From assembly GCF_007655135.1 (NCBI RefSeq), contig NC_045129.1:27811391-27875390 (forward strand): a stretch of DNA of 64,000 nt. The letters are read 5' to 3'. Shown in pieces: positions 47,637-59,260 of the stretch; position 1 is the stretch's first letter, and each line of letters begins with the position of its first letter. The translations under genes and the position numbers were made by a program. Below the pieces are notes generated by a model that did no database searches, was not told the DNA's origin, and saw only the letters and a program-made list of their open reading frames with translations. Source of the DNA: Punica granatum (Eukaryota; Streptophyta; Magnoliopsida; Myrtales; Lythraceae).

Positions 47637-48708
47637 TGGATCCCGGTGAAAACCAAGATAAAGGGTCCTCAAGCCATTTAATCCATGTAAATCTCAATCT
47701 TCTGGTGCCGACATTCCAAAGAAAAATTGACATCAAAGCAAAACAGGAGACGCCTTAAGTCATACTCGCCCGACAGGAACCCTTTACAGAGTTGGGCCAA
47801 CAGATTAGATTAGAAAGCCCAGGCCGATGAAGACACCAAGTAACCATCCAATTTGATAGAGCCGGGGAAGGAATCATGAAGCCAACCAGTCTAGCCGCAC
47901 ACCATCTCTTAAACAACTCAATCCCAAGGCAGTCAAATCGAGGGTCTTTAACAAGGCCGACTCGATCGGTTCAAACTAGCGATCATCAATCAAGGGAGTC
48001 GAGACTAGCCCTTTCGAGACAAAAAAAGGCCGGTTTGACAAAAGCTCGATTAAGGCGGTAGGAGGCATGATAGGGGCTCCAGTCTAACAAGAAGGCACAC
48101 TCTTTGTGGTGGACGACAGAGGATAATGCTGCTTAGGAAGGACAACAGAGAGTCGCAGGCAGGAAGCCGCCATTGAAAAAGGAGGAAGGGAAAGTTGGAA
48201 GCACGGAAAGGGTGAAGAGGAGAGCGCCCCTGCTTCGTCGGAGCGGCCGGATATTTTGCCATATCACCACCATAGCTTAGATCGCTGGAGAAGAAAACGG
48301 CGTGACCACCGGAAGGGAGAGGGAAGCCACTGCCACACACACCACGCTGGAGAGGAAGAGGAAGAGGGATAGGGTCATTGCCACCACCGGACGTCATCAC
48401 CACCAGCCCCACCATAGATCTAACATCACTAGTCGAGAAAGTGAGGGAGGACCTCACAACGGCCACTGGGAGGAAGGGAATTGCCTCTGCCATCAACACT
48501 ATTACCGAGACGCCAAGAGAGAAAAAGGATAGGGAGAAGCAAAAAGCCATTGTAGAGGCGAATGCCACCCGAGAGATAAGGGGACGATCAGCTTTATGGT
48601 GGAGGAAGGATGAGGCTGGATGGATCGGCTGTGACTGGACGCGCAGGTGAAGGGAAATAAGGTTAGGGTTTCCCTTGAGCAGCGCTAGGGAAAAAAAGAG
48701 AGAGAAAG
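47637..48708. other. No recognised gene
   Basis: GC-richer DNA with overlapping open frames on both strands (about 48050-48650) but no domain. The composition suggests a decayed LTR or other repeat. Confidence 0.4.
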
Positions 48709-48716
48709 GGTGGGAT

Positions 48717-49485
48717 CAAAGTTGTCAGAATCGCAATTCTACCTAGAATCGGTCAAGGGTCGTAAAATCGTGAATCGTAGAATCGAATAGTGAATCGAAA
48801 AATTTTACTTATAATTAAAAAGAGACATACATATATATATATACATATACACACACCAAATCTCATGTTAGAAATAATAGAACTAAATATCAAATGGTAA
48901 ATCTTGCTATTCCTACTTCGTTCGTCAAAATCAAATGGTGCTTAGTTTTCATAAGAGAGCGCTCACACTATAACAACCTCCAATGAAAATTGATATAGTA
49001 CTATAGTCACGAATAATGTAGACGAAGTTGTTTTTCCTCCCTAACTTCTTCTTGGTCTGTCTTTTCTTATAATCATCTTTCTTTGCACCTAAAAAAGTCG
49101 AAAAAAAATTCCAACCTAAATTGTCTCAAATAAGACGACTATCAGGAATCGACCGAAATCCAATTCGTAGCAGTTCCAGAAACTTTCCCAGTCCTATCAC
49201 TTACAGTTAGAAAACAATTTTCAAACTTTTCATAAAATAAGAGAACCAATGAGCAATATTGTCGCATAATGATAGAGATGAGGAGGGGGAGAGAGGGGGG
49301 CATACGACTTTGGGTTGAAACCAGAATCATAAAATCGGTTCGATTCTGCGATTCTGCGATTCGAATCGCAATTCAGCCACGATTCTACCTTCCTGATTTA
49401 TGCCACGAAATCGGAATCGCTAAGCACCCCTTAAATCGTAGAATCGTAAGATTTTATGATTCGAATAATGATTCTAACAACCATG
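48717..49485. mobile_element. hAT-type non-autonomous element (769 bp)
   Basis: Left end CAAAGTTGTCAGAATCG and right end, inverted, CATGGTTGTTAGAATC match at 13 of 16 positions. Flanks GGTGGGAT (48709-48716) and GGTGGGAC (49486-49493) match at 7 of 8, the hAT duplication length. Both ends carry many GAATCG/CGATTC phrases as inverted subterminal repeats. The middle has no transposase. Confidence 0.8.
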
Positions 49486-49493
49486 GGTGGGAC

Positions 49494-52400
49494 TGTCAGC
49501 ACCCTGTTTTGGTTCACCGAATTCAGGAGAAGGCATCAACAGCAATTCTGACTACAACCCTAGAATTATAATAGAGAAGCAGTTGGTAGACGTCGGGCTA
49601 CTATTCACAGTCGGGTTAGCCATGTCGATCAGATAACGACGGGGGTGATGCGCAGAAGATCGCAACACGAGGAGAATTCAAAACCGACGACTCAGCATAA
49701 TAGCGTGGAGAAGGGGTAAAATCATCATTTTCTACCATTCAGAGGGAAGTATTTGTAATTAATTGTCCAAGGATTCATAGCTTTTGAACTAGGGGCATTT
49801 TTTTAATTTAACTTTAATCTGACATTTTTCAGGAAAAATACTATATGGGACATTTTCAGGCCTTACGTACGTCAAATTCAAATTTCAAAATCCAGAACAA
49901 ACCTCGAGGTTGAAAAATATTTTTTTGCATAATATTGATCCCCAAATTTTACTGAATGTAATGGTGGTCCCGGGTTATTTTTCGTATGTCCAGTTGAAAA
50001 GACAAGAATTTCAGGCCCTACGTGTATCAATTTCAATTTTTTTCAAAATTCGGGACGACACTCGAGATTAAAAAATATTTTTCTACATAATGTCGATTCT
50101 CGAATTTTTCTGAACACAACAGTGGTCCCGAAATATTCTTCGGATATCCGATTTTAAAAATTGAATTTCGAAAATAATCGGGTAATTGCGATTGACACGC
50201 GTCAGGGACTCGATATTGATTTTTATCGAGAGTCGGTCTCCAATGATGCTAATTGGAATTTTCATAGAGCCGATTATTTTGTGAATTTCTCAATTTCGAA
50301 GTTTTCGTTTCGAAAATGTCGATGGATCCCGAGAAATCGAATTTCGCCCGAAAGACGCACGTACGAGTATAGAAAAATTGAAAATGAAAGAAAAATAATA
50401 AAATAAATAAGTGTCATAGCCACAAGTGGCGAAGTGGGCTGACCCCATGCATAACGTTGACATTTCTTTCTTTTTTTCCTCTTTTCTTTTTCTTTCTTTC
50501 TTTTTTTCTTCTTCTTCTAATGAGCAGGTCGCCCAAGCTCTGCAGCAAGCACATCCCTACCCCCGGATCCTCTGATCAACTTCAGCTCTGCTCACTTTCC
50601 CCGCATCATTCGATCACATCATCTGCATGAAAAGATCATCTCATCACACGACCAACAACTCTGATCTTCTTTTGCTTTCTTCACCTTATTCCTGTAAGAG
50701 AAAACTAGGCAGAAACTGGCCAAGGATCCTCAGGCTCTTCCCTACTTCTTCTGGTGCAACCTGCAAAAGAAAAAAGAGAGGATAAGCCATCATCTTCATT
50801 AGCTCCATTCTCTGCTCTTCCTTAGTCTCTCGACAACCTGTAGGAAATCGACCCCATCACCCTCAACCATCAGGATGATCTTTTTCTTCTTCCCTCCAGC
50901 TTCCCTGCTTTGGCAACCCCAAGTCTAGACGGACAGCACATCATCGATCATCATTCTCTGCTCCCCTTTTTTGCTCTCTCGGCAACTTCCAGCAGACGAC
51001 CACTTCAACTCTTCATCATCATCTTGTTCATGATCACACCTTAGCCTCCCTTTTCGGCTCAACACAGCAACAGGGAGGATCCATCTTCATCTTCATTCCT
51101 CTCTCTCGGTGGCTCGAATTTTTTGACAGAAACGGAGCCATAGGCTGCGGCTGCTCTCCACTTCTCTTCACACCCTCTCTCTCGAACACCCTGGACAGTG
51201 GTCCAAACACAGAGATAGACAACACACCTGACCAACCTCCATCTTTCCCTCACTCTCGATTTTGCCCATCAAGTCAGCCATCACCACATTCGCCATCATG
51301 ACCAGCTTGAACGCAGACATACAAGGGATAGACAGCAAGTTCCTCACCATCTCCTCTCTTTCCTTCTCGGTAGAGAAAGACAGGAAACATCGCCATTCTC
51401 GTCCACCATCTGGGGATCACCTCAGCCACTTCCCTTTTGTGGCTCTCTCGGAAACACGGCAGAAATCAACACTAGCATTCATACCTTCCCCTCTTGATCT
51501 CACTCGGGCGGTTCTCAGAACCCGATAGCCTAGCTCCGATCCAAGCTAAGTCCTCGGTTCCATTTTCACCGCATTGGCTTGCCTTTGACTTTTCCTATTA
51601 TGTTCTCTTTTATTTCCATTTCCAGCAACCAGCCCAGGTCTTCGTCATCTCACCCGCAACCCTCTCTCCAACAGCATCTCTTCTCTGGCTGAGCTTTTAA
51701 ATAATTATCTCGATGATTCATATGAGTTTTTCTTTGTTTCGTTGAATTTTTGTGGTGTTGAAACGTTCAGCTAAGCCGTAGGGTGATTCCATGAATAATT
51801 TATGAAATATTTGATTGATTTTCATGACTAGAAGTGGTGTTTGAGTCATGGGTCCAGCCATGCCACGATCCTTGATAAATTTGAAGTGCGTCGACAGGAT
51901 TTTGAGGTCTAGATGTTATGGTTGCAATGTGGACCAAGTTGTGTCTTAGCCATTTGATCGATTCAAGCGCGTTTGGCATGATTTTTGGTTCCTTGAGGTC
52001 GATCTATGACATTTTTCTTCTCGTGCTGGTCTGTCTTGGTTTTGGTTCATAGGGGCTCGTTTAGGTCACTCTTATGCCATAAGATGAGTGACCCTTGTTC
52101 TGGACACCATAAGGTTACTTTCCCTCGCGTTTCATGTGATTTGGATCTCTTTTAAGTCAATTTACAACATGTTTTGAGTGCTGGACAGAATTGATATGTA
52201 GCTTATTAGACTTCTGTGGATCATCTACATAGGTAACGAGCGTCTCCTTGGCATTTAAACTCTCTTAGGTTGTTCTTTCTTGCAATTTATATGATTGTGA
52301 TGCTTTATGCTAGATTTGGTGAGTCCCTTACGCGTCTACTTGCTTGTGGGTGCCTACACTTTGAACTGTCAATAAATTAGTTTCTTGAACTCATCTCTTG

Positions 52401-52640
52401 AATATAGAAAGTTTGGGACTCCTTGCCTTGGCTTCTTTCATTTCTTTCTTGTTCTTTTTTCCTTGCTATCCAACAAAGAAGTACATGGTTTGACTCGAAG
52501 ATGATGTGGAGGCTTACCTAGGTTTAGGTTGAGTCCCGACTTGAAGGCCGCTTCGGTCCACGGTAGTCAAGGGATCTTCCGAGCTAGCTCATCTTGAGAA
52601 CTTATTGAGATTAGGTATAAATCTCCACCTTAGTATTATG
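49494..52640 (+). mobile_element. LTR-like fragment of the Ogre/Tat-like lineage
   Basis: It starts TGTCAGCACCCTGTTTTGG, like the LTRs at 12785 and 37359, and then shares with the minus-strand LTR at 3510-7273 the blocks near AAATATTTTTCTACATAATG and the CT-rich stretch (about 50460-50520). No LTR 3' end (GGTGCGCACA type) is found, so it is truncated or has diverged. The right limit is uncertain. The left boundary falls exactly at the end of the preceding MITE's target duplication. Confidence 0.6.
49850..50165 (+). repeat. Tandem duplication, about 157-bp period
   Basis: Two copies of a block running CAGGCC(T/C)TACGT ... AAAAATATTTTT ... GTGGTCCCG in head-to-tail order. Confidence 0.7.
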
Positions 52641-52685
52641 AGATAGGTCTTTTGATGATTGACGAGTGGATTCGATGAGCTTGAC

Positions 52686-52990
52686 GTAATTGTGCCCATT
52701 AGGGGTGGCAATTCGTGTCGTGCCGTATTTATACGTGTCGTGTCTAAATGAGTTTGTGTCATCGAAGTCATAACCCGCACATCACACGATTATTAAACGA
52801 ATCAGGTTTAAGAAATACAAACATGACCTGTTTATATCCGTATCAATCCGGACACGACATGTTTAAACATGTTTATCGAAACGTGTCATAATAAGTACAT
52901 GTATCCATACGCGACACGATTATTACACGGATTAAATTTTGAACACGATCTATTTATCAGTGTCAACCTAGTTACTTAGACACATTAACA
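52686..52990 (+). mobile_element. Fragment of a hAT-type MITE (AGGGGTGGCAA family)
   Basis: Starts TTAGGGGTGGCAATTCGTGTCGTG and continues with repeated GTGTCGTG / CACGAC motifs and GTTTAAACATG, the look of a widespread plant hAT-derived non-autonomous family. The matching right end (TTGCCACCCC) is missing, so it is truncated. Confidence 0.5.
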
Positions 52991-53595
52991 TAACTTGCTT
53001 AAACATACGTATAACAGGGGACGCATTCCTCAGATTCATCCATGGAAGAAATATCTTTGTGCCATCCTTAACTGAAATCATCCACACAAAACAAGGAGAA
53101 AGATACTGTTTTTACTGTCTGTTTCTCTCTTTCCACTCACCCCAGTAGTCCATTGCCTATCAAACAACCATTAAATAGATCTTCCCCTTTTATTGTTCTC
53201 CTCTTCCTCCTTCTAAATGCTGAAAAAAATCAAGCTTGTAGCAGAAAATGGTAGATGGGTATTGCAGAGGGGAGGCTTAATAGTGAAACAGTGCAGTGAT
53301 AACGTAACAATTAGCATCAGTAACTGTACAATTGCATTATAGGTAAGGCAAAATTCATACAAAAACTACATCAGGAGAAGATACAAGTCCAGGAATCAAT
53401 ATTGATCTACAACCAAAGATGTCAGCTGCTCTGAGACAAAGAGCCACGAGCATACCAATGACTAACGGGGCAGTGCACAAACCAAGAAACACAATGCCCA
53501 CAAAGAAAAGAAATTGCAAAATTGTAAAAAAAAGGACTAAACTGGGCAGATAATTTCTTGTCGTCAAACAAATCTACAAAGCCATTAACATACAT
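52991..53595. other. No recognised gene
   Basis: One minus-strand frame (53567-53355) is hydrophobic and could encode a membrane segment, but no family is recognised and it adjoins dead transposase sequence. Confidence 0.4.
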
Positions 53596-55074
53596 TCAAA
53601 ATGACACGAAGGAAAGAGACTGCAAATGGGCAAAGAAGGTCACATATCCCAGTAACAAATCAAGTACTAGATTTGATAGGTCTTCGCACTGCTTTTGCTT
53701 CAATGCTTCCTCCTCTTTCACCACCTTTGCTACTGCTTCCCAGGCCTAAAAATTTCAATAGAAGATATTAACAAAGGGAAGGAGAATTCAAGGTAACAAT
53801 CTAGGGCTATAACTCTTACTAAGAGATATTCCGTTCCATGGACCTGTTGATATTCCCAAGACTTAATCTCTCCCTTAGTTAATCACGGTATTGGACTCTT
53901 AGGTTGATGGCTCTTCGTTAATATTTAAGTTCATCACATCCTCTGTGAGTTGATCCACGGAAATCCCACAACCATCTACATTCAAATAACAACAAAAGAA
54001 CTTTAGAAATCATATTTGAAAAGCAAACTTACCGGCTAATCCATAAAGCCAATCTCGAGAGCACAATAGTGCTTCCACAAGGTCGGATTTCAAAGAACTT
54101 CGATATCGATCGAGAATACGACCTCCAAAGTTGAATGCTGTCTTGGATGCAACCATGGATTCAAGAATGCTCAAAATATCATGAGTCATTTTTGCAACTG
54201 TCGGATATCGTTGGGAGTTAATCTTCCAATACCCAAGAATGTCCAAGTCCATTTTTCAATCGCTTCTTGTCTCAACTAAGTACTTTTCCAGCTCAAACTT
54301 TTTCGAAGAAGCTGAATACTCATTATCATCGAACTCCTGATAAAAAATTAAAATAACAAGAAGAGACCAATAACAAACATATTTTGAGTGCAATTGACAA
54401 CAAGAAAAAGAAAATATATAGGGGACAAATACAAATATTGACAAAGTAATACATAACATTATTAAAAATTTTACCTCCAACATATTTTCGAATTCAAACT
54501 CTTGATCAAGATTTGACACCACCTTTTCTTTTGATGCAGATGTTCGATTCACCTTCTCATGTGTTGTATATTTTTCATACAGTGAGAATAATTTGCCTCG
54601 AACAGTTTAAAATTTCGAAAAATTGACTACCATACAACTTTTTGTAACTCCAATCCACAAACTGAATTTTATACCTAAGGTCCAATATCACCGCTATCGT
54701 TAAAATCACTGAAAATTCAGACCAGTACTTTTCAAATTTCATAAGCATCCTCAACGATATTACTCTCAGATCTTCATATGTCCCATCACTATACTCCTTC
54801 AGCATCACATATGCTTTGAAAGTTGAAGAAAAGTATAGATTTGCGGTCTGATACTTTCTTCCAGAAAATAATATCGTAATCTCAAAGAAAACTCTCAAAA
54901 ACTTCTTTATCAACTCAATCATCTCCCACTCCAATTTAGTAGGACAATATGTGTAATTGGAATCACTTAACTCTAGGTAGCAAAATGTATGACGATAATA
55001 TAATGCACTTTCAAGTATAAGAAAGATTGAATTCTAATGAGTATGGACATCTTGCCTCAAGCCTTTCTTCGGAT
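53596..55074 (-). pseudogene. Ac-like hAT transposase (RICESLEEPER type), 5'-truncated and broken
   Basis: Reading leftward from 55074: GLRQDVHTH, a stop where the family has Trp, then NSIFLILESALYYRH; next 54934-54575 with EWEMIELIKKFLRVFFEIT, FSGRKYQTANLYFS and FEKYWSEFSVILTIAVILDLRYK; then the C-terminal dimerisation block at 54252-54010 (LDILGYWKINSQRYPTVAKM, FNFGGRILDRYRSSL, VEALLCSRDWLYG). An in-frame TGA at 54258-54256 and at least one frameshift near 54560 break it. A GTAAGT donor near 54030 and an acceptor at about 53750 suggest one more exon (AWEAVAKVVKEEEALKQKQ) ending at 53596. The BED finger and N-terminal catalytic half are absent. Confidence 0.85.
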
Positions 55075-55191
55075 TCAAAGATAAGAGTTTTATATTATAT
55101 ATTTATTTAGAAGTAAATATATTATCGAAATTTGTTGTAGATACATCGTTATGATATATATATATCTACTTAATTACCAATTTTTTAAATT

Positions 55192-56450
55192 AGGTTAATT
55201 ACCACAAAATCACCAATTTTGCCCCTTATGTCATTTCTAGCAAGAACTTTTCTAAATCGCATAGAAAAGCAGCAATTATCGTTTTTGTATTATATTTAGC
55301 ACGGAGTTACATTTTTCATCATTTCTAATGATTTTCGCGTGGCACTTAATGGTGGCATGTTGCAGATGAAAACAAATCTAAGTGGGACCCCCTTTAGTCT
55401 TCACTGTCTCCCGTCCTCTCTCTCTCTCTCTCTTCTCCTTCCTCCTTGTCTCGGGGCACGGACCAGCGGGGCTTCGTCTTCCTTCCTCCCGCAATTGCTC
55501 CTCCATTGCTTTCCAGAGCTTTCCATTATTTCATCCTCCATCACAAAACCTTCATATCATACTTGAAACAAAGGACCAGTAAGTTTCACTCTGATGATAC
55601 ATTGAAATTTCCAAACATGCTTCATATCTTACACAGCTCGAACAGAGACATGATGCGACGATCGAAGCAGCAGTCGCCCTTGGGAATTTTGTCTGCCCCG
55701 AGAATTAATCACTTGGAGCCCTCAAAGGCGATAATTGAATTCAATGGTGTGCCTCACTTAATGAGAATGTTGAAGGCGAGCAATATTCGAGCTCAGATTT
55801 ACGGGCTTACATTGCTCTATTATCTTACCCTTCATGTTGGGAACAGTAGGCTAGGGCCCTTGAGCAAGTACGGGCACCGAATGTTCTCGACACCTCAGCA
55901 CGTTCCGTCGTGTCTCAGCGTCCGGACCTTAGGGAGGTTTTTGCGAAAGCAATTCATCAACTCACTCTCTTTCAAGCTAGAGGTCACCCACACCCACACA
56001 GACAGCCCCATGCTCTCTGTAATCAGAATTCTTGACCCAAAATTTATTCTTCCATGTAGATTCGGCCGTTAGTTGTGAATGATAGACTTATACTACAAAG
56101 GAGAATGTGCATTTGTATGCAGAGGAGGCTTGATAAAACGAAGAAGCTGAAAGCCCTGCTAGTTTGTGCCCCGGCCTGAGACAAGAAGGAAGTAGGAGGA
56201 GAGAGAGAGAGAGAGGGAGAAAGGAGGGGAGACTGTGAAGGCTGAAGAGGGCCCCACTTGATTTGTTTTCATATCCCACGTGGCACTGCTAAGTGCCATG
56301 TCAGCGAAACAGTTAAAAATGAAAGAAAATATAACGTGGTGCTAAATGTGATACCAAAATGATAATTTGTGTTTTTCTATGCGATTTTCAGAAGTTTATG
56401 CTAGAAATGATACAAAGTGTAAAGTTCATGCTTTTTTAAGTAATTAACCC
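55192..56450 (+). mobile_element. Pack-MULE-like element (1.26 kb)
   Basis: The arms 55192 to about 55520 and about 56130 to 56450 are inverted copies (TCATTTCTAGC, AATCGCATAGAAAA, GGCACTTA, GATGAAAACAAATC, the CTCTCTCT run). Ends are AGGTTAATTACC and, inverted, GGGTTAATTACTT. TTTTAAATT (55183-55191) and TTTTAAATA (56451-56459) match at 8 of 9, as in Mutator elements. There is no transposase. Between the arms is an armadillo-repeat gene fragment. Long inverted arms around captured gene sequence define a Pack-MULE. Confidence 0.8.
55630..56010 (+). pseudogene. Captured fragment of an armadillo-repeat protein gene (ARO-like)
   Basis: Three frames in succession give one continuous homology: DATIEAAVALGNFVCPEN, then SKAIIEFNGVPHLMRMLKAS and AQIYGLTLLYYLTLHVGNS, then ALEQVRAPNVLDTSARSVV and DLREVFAKAIHQLTLFQA. 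The pattern (ALGN, SK.IIEF.G.P.LM.LL, GL.LL.YL.L..GN, ALEQ, LRE.F.KAI..L.L) is that of the C-terminal end of Armadillo Repeat Only proteins. A stop and two frame changes show it is dead. I infer capture of a host gene's 3' coding end. The ARO assignment is from memory. Confidence 0.65.
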
Positions 56451-57165
56451 TTTTAAATATGTAAATTTTGTGACATCCTTGTTTGATTTTTATATTATAG
56501 TAAGTTCATAAATAATAATAACAATTTTAATTTTACAATAGAAATTAGGTTAACATTCAATTAAATAAATGAAATTCACACGATTAAATCAACTCGCTTA
56601 ATTTTTTTTATTTTTGTTCACAAATGAGAGATCATTTATTAATATAGGACTCAATTTTATTTATATGATCATAAATTCGTTGAATTATTGATTTTTTTGA
56701 AATCTTTATAAAAACTAATTATTTTTATAAATACTTTTAAAAATAAAACGCTTCTTAAGAATCATAAAAATATCAAGAAATAGTTTAAAATTTCACACAA
56801 TAATCTTTGAAAAATAACCTATCCAGCCAAAGACCCAGATTACATAGTTAAACCCTTGAGCCGAATAAACAGAGCGGATTTTATCTAATCCCGACCTGTT
56901 CAATTGATTTTCAATTCTTAATTGTAAATTAGAAAAATTGATGTGTGAAAATATTGTGTTAAATGTGATACCAAAATGAGAGCTTGTGCTTTTATGTGCG
57001 ATTTTGAAAAGTTTGTGCTAGAAATGATACAAATCGTAAAGTTCGTGCTTTTTCGAGTAATTAACCCTTTTAAATATGTAAATTTTGCGACATCCTTGTT
57101 TAATTTTTATATTATAATAAGTTCATAAATAATAGTAACAATTTTAATTTTACAATAAAAATTAG

Positions 57166-57674
57166 CTGTGTTATCAGAATCGGACTGGACATTGAACCGA
57201 TGGAGGCTTGGGTTTAGGCTTTTTGGGGTCAAATTGGAGGTTTAATTGAATTATAAATAAATGTGCTAAAATAATTTAACAAGTGTTTATGATAGGAAAT
57301 TAATATATTAAGAGACGGTTAATGTAAAATAAATTTAATTTCCAAAGAAATGAATATAAAACTACATTTATGACACAAAGGAAGTGATAGTGGAGTGGTT
57401 AGCAAGTCAAGCATTCCCCTCATTGGGGTGTCATTGGTCGGCAGTACAATCCTCCCTCAAGTCTAGCTTATTTTCACTTATTTTATTAAAAAAATAGAAA
57501 GAATTGGCTGAACTGGCCGATTCAGTGTAAATTTGCCTAAAAATTGGCCGATTATATGGGTCCATGGGTTCAACTATGCATATAGTGTCCAATTATAGAA
57601 CCGGACTGGTCAAGATTTCGATTCCCGATTGAACCGGTCGAACCAGCCGGTTCGATACCGTTCTGATAACAGTG
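57166..57674 (+). mobile_element. hAT-type MITE (509 bp), perfect 8-bp duplication
   Basis: Ends CTGTGTTATCAGAATCGG and, inverted, CACTGTTATCAGAACGG. AAAATTAG flanks both sides (57158-57165, 57675-57682). Deeper terminal sequence is also inverted (GAACCG / CGGTTC). It carries a tRNA-like stretch near 57385-57450 and has no ORF of note. Confidence 0.9.
57385..57450 (+). other. tRNA-like pol III promoter stretch in the hAT MITE
   Basis: TAGTGGAGTGG fits the A-box consensus TRGYNNARNNG at every position. A B-box-like GTACAATCC follows about 55 bases on. A CCCCTCATTGGGG stem lies between. It does not fold as a complete tRNA, so it is probably a SINE head or tRNA relic carried by the MITE. Confidence 0.5.
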
Positions 57675-58195
57675 AAAATTAGGTTAACATCCAATTAAAT
57701 AAATGAAATTCAAATGATTAAATCAACTCTATTATTTTTTAAAAAATTTTATTCACTAATGAGAGATCATTAATTAATATATGACTCAATTTTAGTTATA
57801 TGACCATAAATTGGTTGAATTATTGATTGTTTTGGAAATCTTTATGAAAAACTAATTATTTATATATATATTTAAAATAAAACGCTACTTAAGAGTCATA
57901 AAATATAAAAAATAGTTTAAAATTTCATACAATAATCTTTGAAAACTAATATGTCGAGTCAAAGACCCAAATTGCATAGTTAAACCCATGAGCTAGATAA
58001 ACTGAGCGTGTTTTATCTAAAACCGGCCGGTTCAATGGGTTCTCAATTCTTAATTGTGAATTAGAAAATTGATGCTTGCAAAGTTCATGCTAAATGTGAT
58101 ACCAAAATGAGAGTTGGTGTTTTTCTATGCGATTTTGAAAAGTTCGCGCTAGAAATGATACCAAGCGTAAAGTTCGTGATTTTTCGAGGAATTAA

Positions 58196-58427
58196 TGGCT
58201 TATTTGGTTTCATAATGAGATTTTAAAATCATAGTTTAACTTAATTCTACTTACAATAAAACAAAATAACTTATACAAAATCAAAGGGTGGATCCCATTT
58301 ATACTATTCTTTTTCCACAACAAAACAAAATAACTTATACAAAATCAAAGGGTGAGCCTCATTTATACCATTCTTTTTCAAAATCAAAATCTGATTTTAA
58401 AATCCTACTTTGAAACCAAACACAGTA
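58196..58427. mobile_element. Tourist-like (PIF/Harbinger) MITE, 232 bp
   Basis: Ends TGGCTTATTTGGTTTC and, inverted, TACTGTGTTTGGTTTC, with inner GATTTTAAAATC in both arms. TAA flanks it on both sides (58193-58195, 58428-58430). Removal rejoins AATTAA and CCCTTCTAAAT of the host unit. Inside, a CAAAATAACTTATACAAAATC segment is tandemly duplicated. Confidence 0.85.
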
Positions 58428-58925
58428 TAACCCTTCTAAATATGCAATTTTGTGACATCGTTGTTTCATTTTTATATTCATAAATAATAATAACAATTTT
58501 AATTTTACAATAGAAATTAGGTTAACATCCAATTAAATAAATGAAATTCACATGATTAAATCAACTCTCTTAATTTTTTTAAATTGTTCACTTAATGATA
58601 GATTATTTATTAATTAGGACTCAATTTTAGTTATATGACCATAAATTCGTAGAATTAGTGTTTTTTTGAAAATCTTTATGAAAAACTAATTATTTATATA
58701 TATATATGTTTCAAAATAAAAACGCTTCTTAAGAATCACAAAAATATCAAAAAATGGTTTAAAATTTTACACAATAATCTTTGAATAATAAGCGGTCTAG
58801 TCAAAGATCCAAATTGCGTAGTTAAAACCCATGAGCCGGGTAAACCAAGCGATATTTATCTAAAACCGGCTGGTTCAATGGGTTCTCAATTCTCAATTGT
58901 AAATTAGAAAAATTGATGTGTGAGG

Positions 58926-59260
58926 CGTAATTTGAACCTTAAACCTTCAAGAGTCCCCTTATTTTATGGGTAACACGCTAACCTCTAAGGCAACCAAGCC
59001 TTTTTGATTTTGTTTGTGCCCAAATTAAACATTTCTAATGCTGAAAAGATATTTTTGTACTCTTTTGTCTAAACTATTCTTATGCATTTTTCAATGATAT
59101 TATATTTTTGTTAGTTATCATATTTTTTCCTAATAATATATATATTTATTCAATATTTTCTTAAACATGCGGTCCAACCTATTGAACCCCGATTGAACCC
59201 GAGAACCCATGAATCCATGCCTTGACCGGTTCAAGGTCCGATCCGGATGTGATAACACTG
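58926..59260 (-). mobile_element. End of a second hAT-type element with a tRNA-like stretch
   Basis: The right end, read inverted, is CAGTGTTATCACATCCGG followed by TTGAACCGG, close to the left end of the MITE at 57166. Inward on the minus strand is a tRNA-like stretch (about 59000-58930; GAGGTTAGCG, then B-box-like GGTTCAAATTACG). The order (terminus, AT-rich spacer, tRNA-like stretch, CCGGCTGG-type motif) matches the complete MITE. The other end was not identified and may have been lost in the triplicated units. Confidence 0.6.

Larger units (their letters stand above)
56338..58925. repeat. Tandem triplication of an approximately 0.6-kb unit
   Basis: Each unit starts near GCTAAATGTGATACCAAAATGA (about 56338, 56957, 58091) and runs through AGTAATTAACCC, AAATATGTAAATTTTGTGACATCC, AATTAGGTTAACAT, AATAAATGAAATTCA, AAACGCT and GGTTCAATGGGTTCTCAATTC. 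The first part of each unit is the right arm of the neighbouring Pack-MULE. Unit 2 is interrupted at 57166-57674 and unit 3 at 58196-58427 by different MITEs. Without these insertions the period is close to 620 bp. Confidence 0.85.

Noticed and set aside
48050..48650. Overlapping open frames of up to 172 codons on both strands
   Set aside because: No family motif, open on both strands, composition like decayed repeat DNA.
57385..57450. A functional tRNA gene
   Set aside because: The A box is good but the B box is imperfect, spacing is long and acceptor and anticodon stems do not form.
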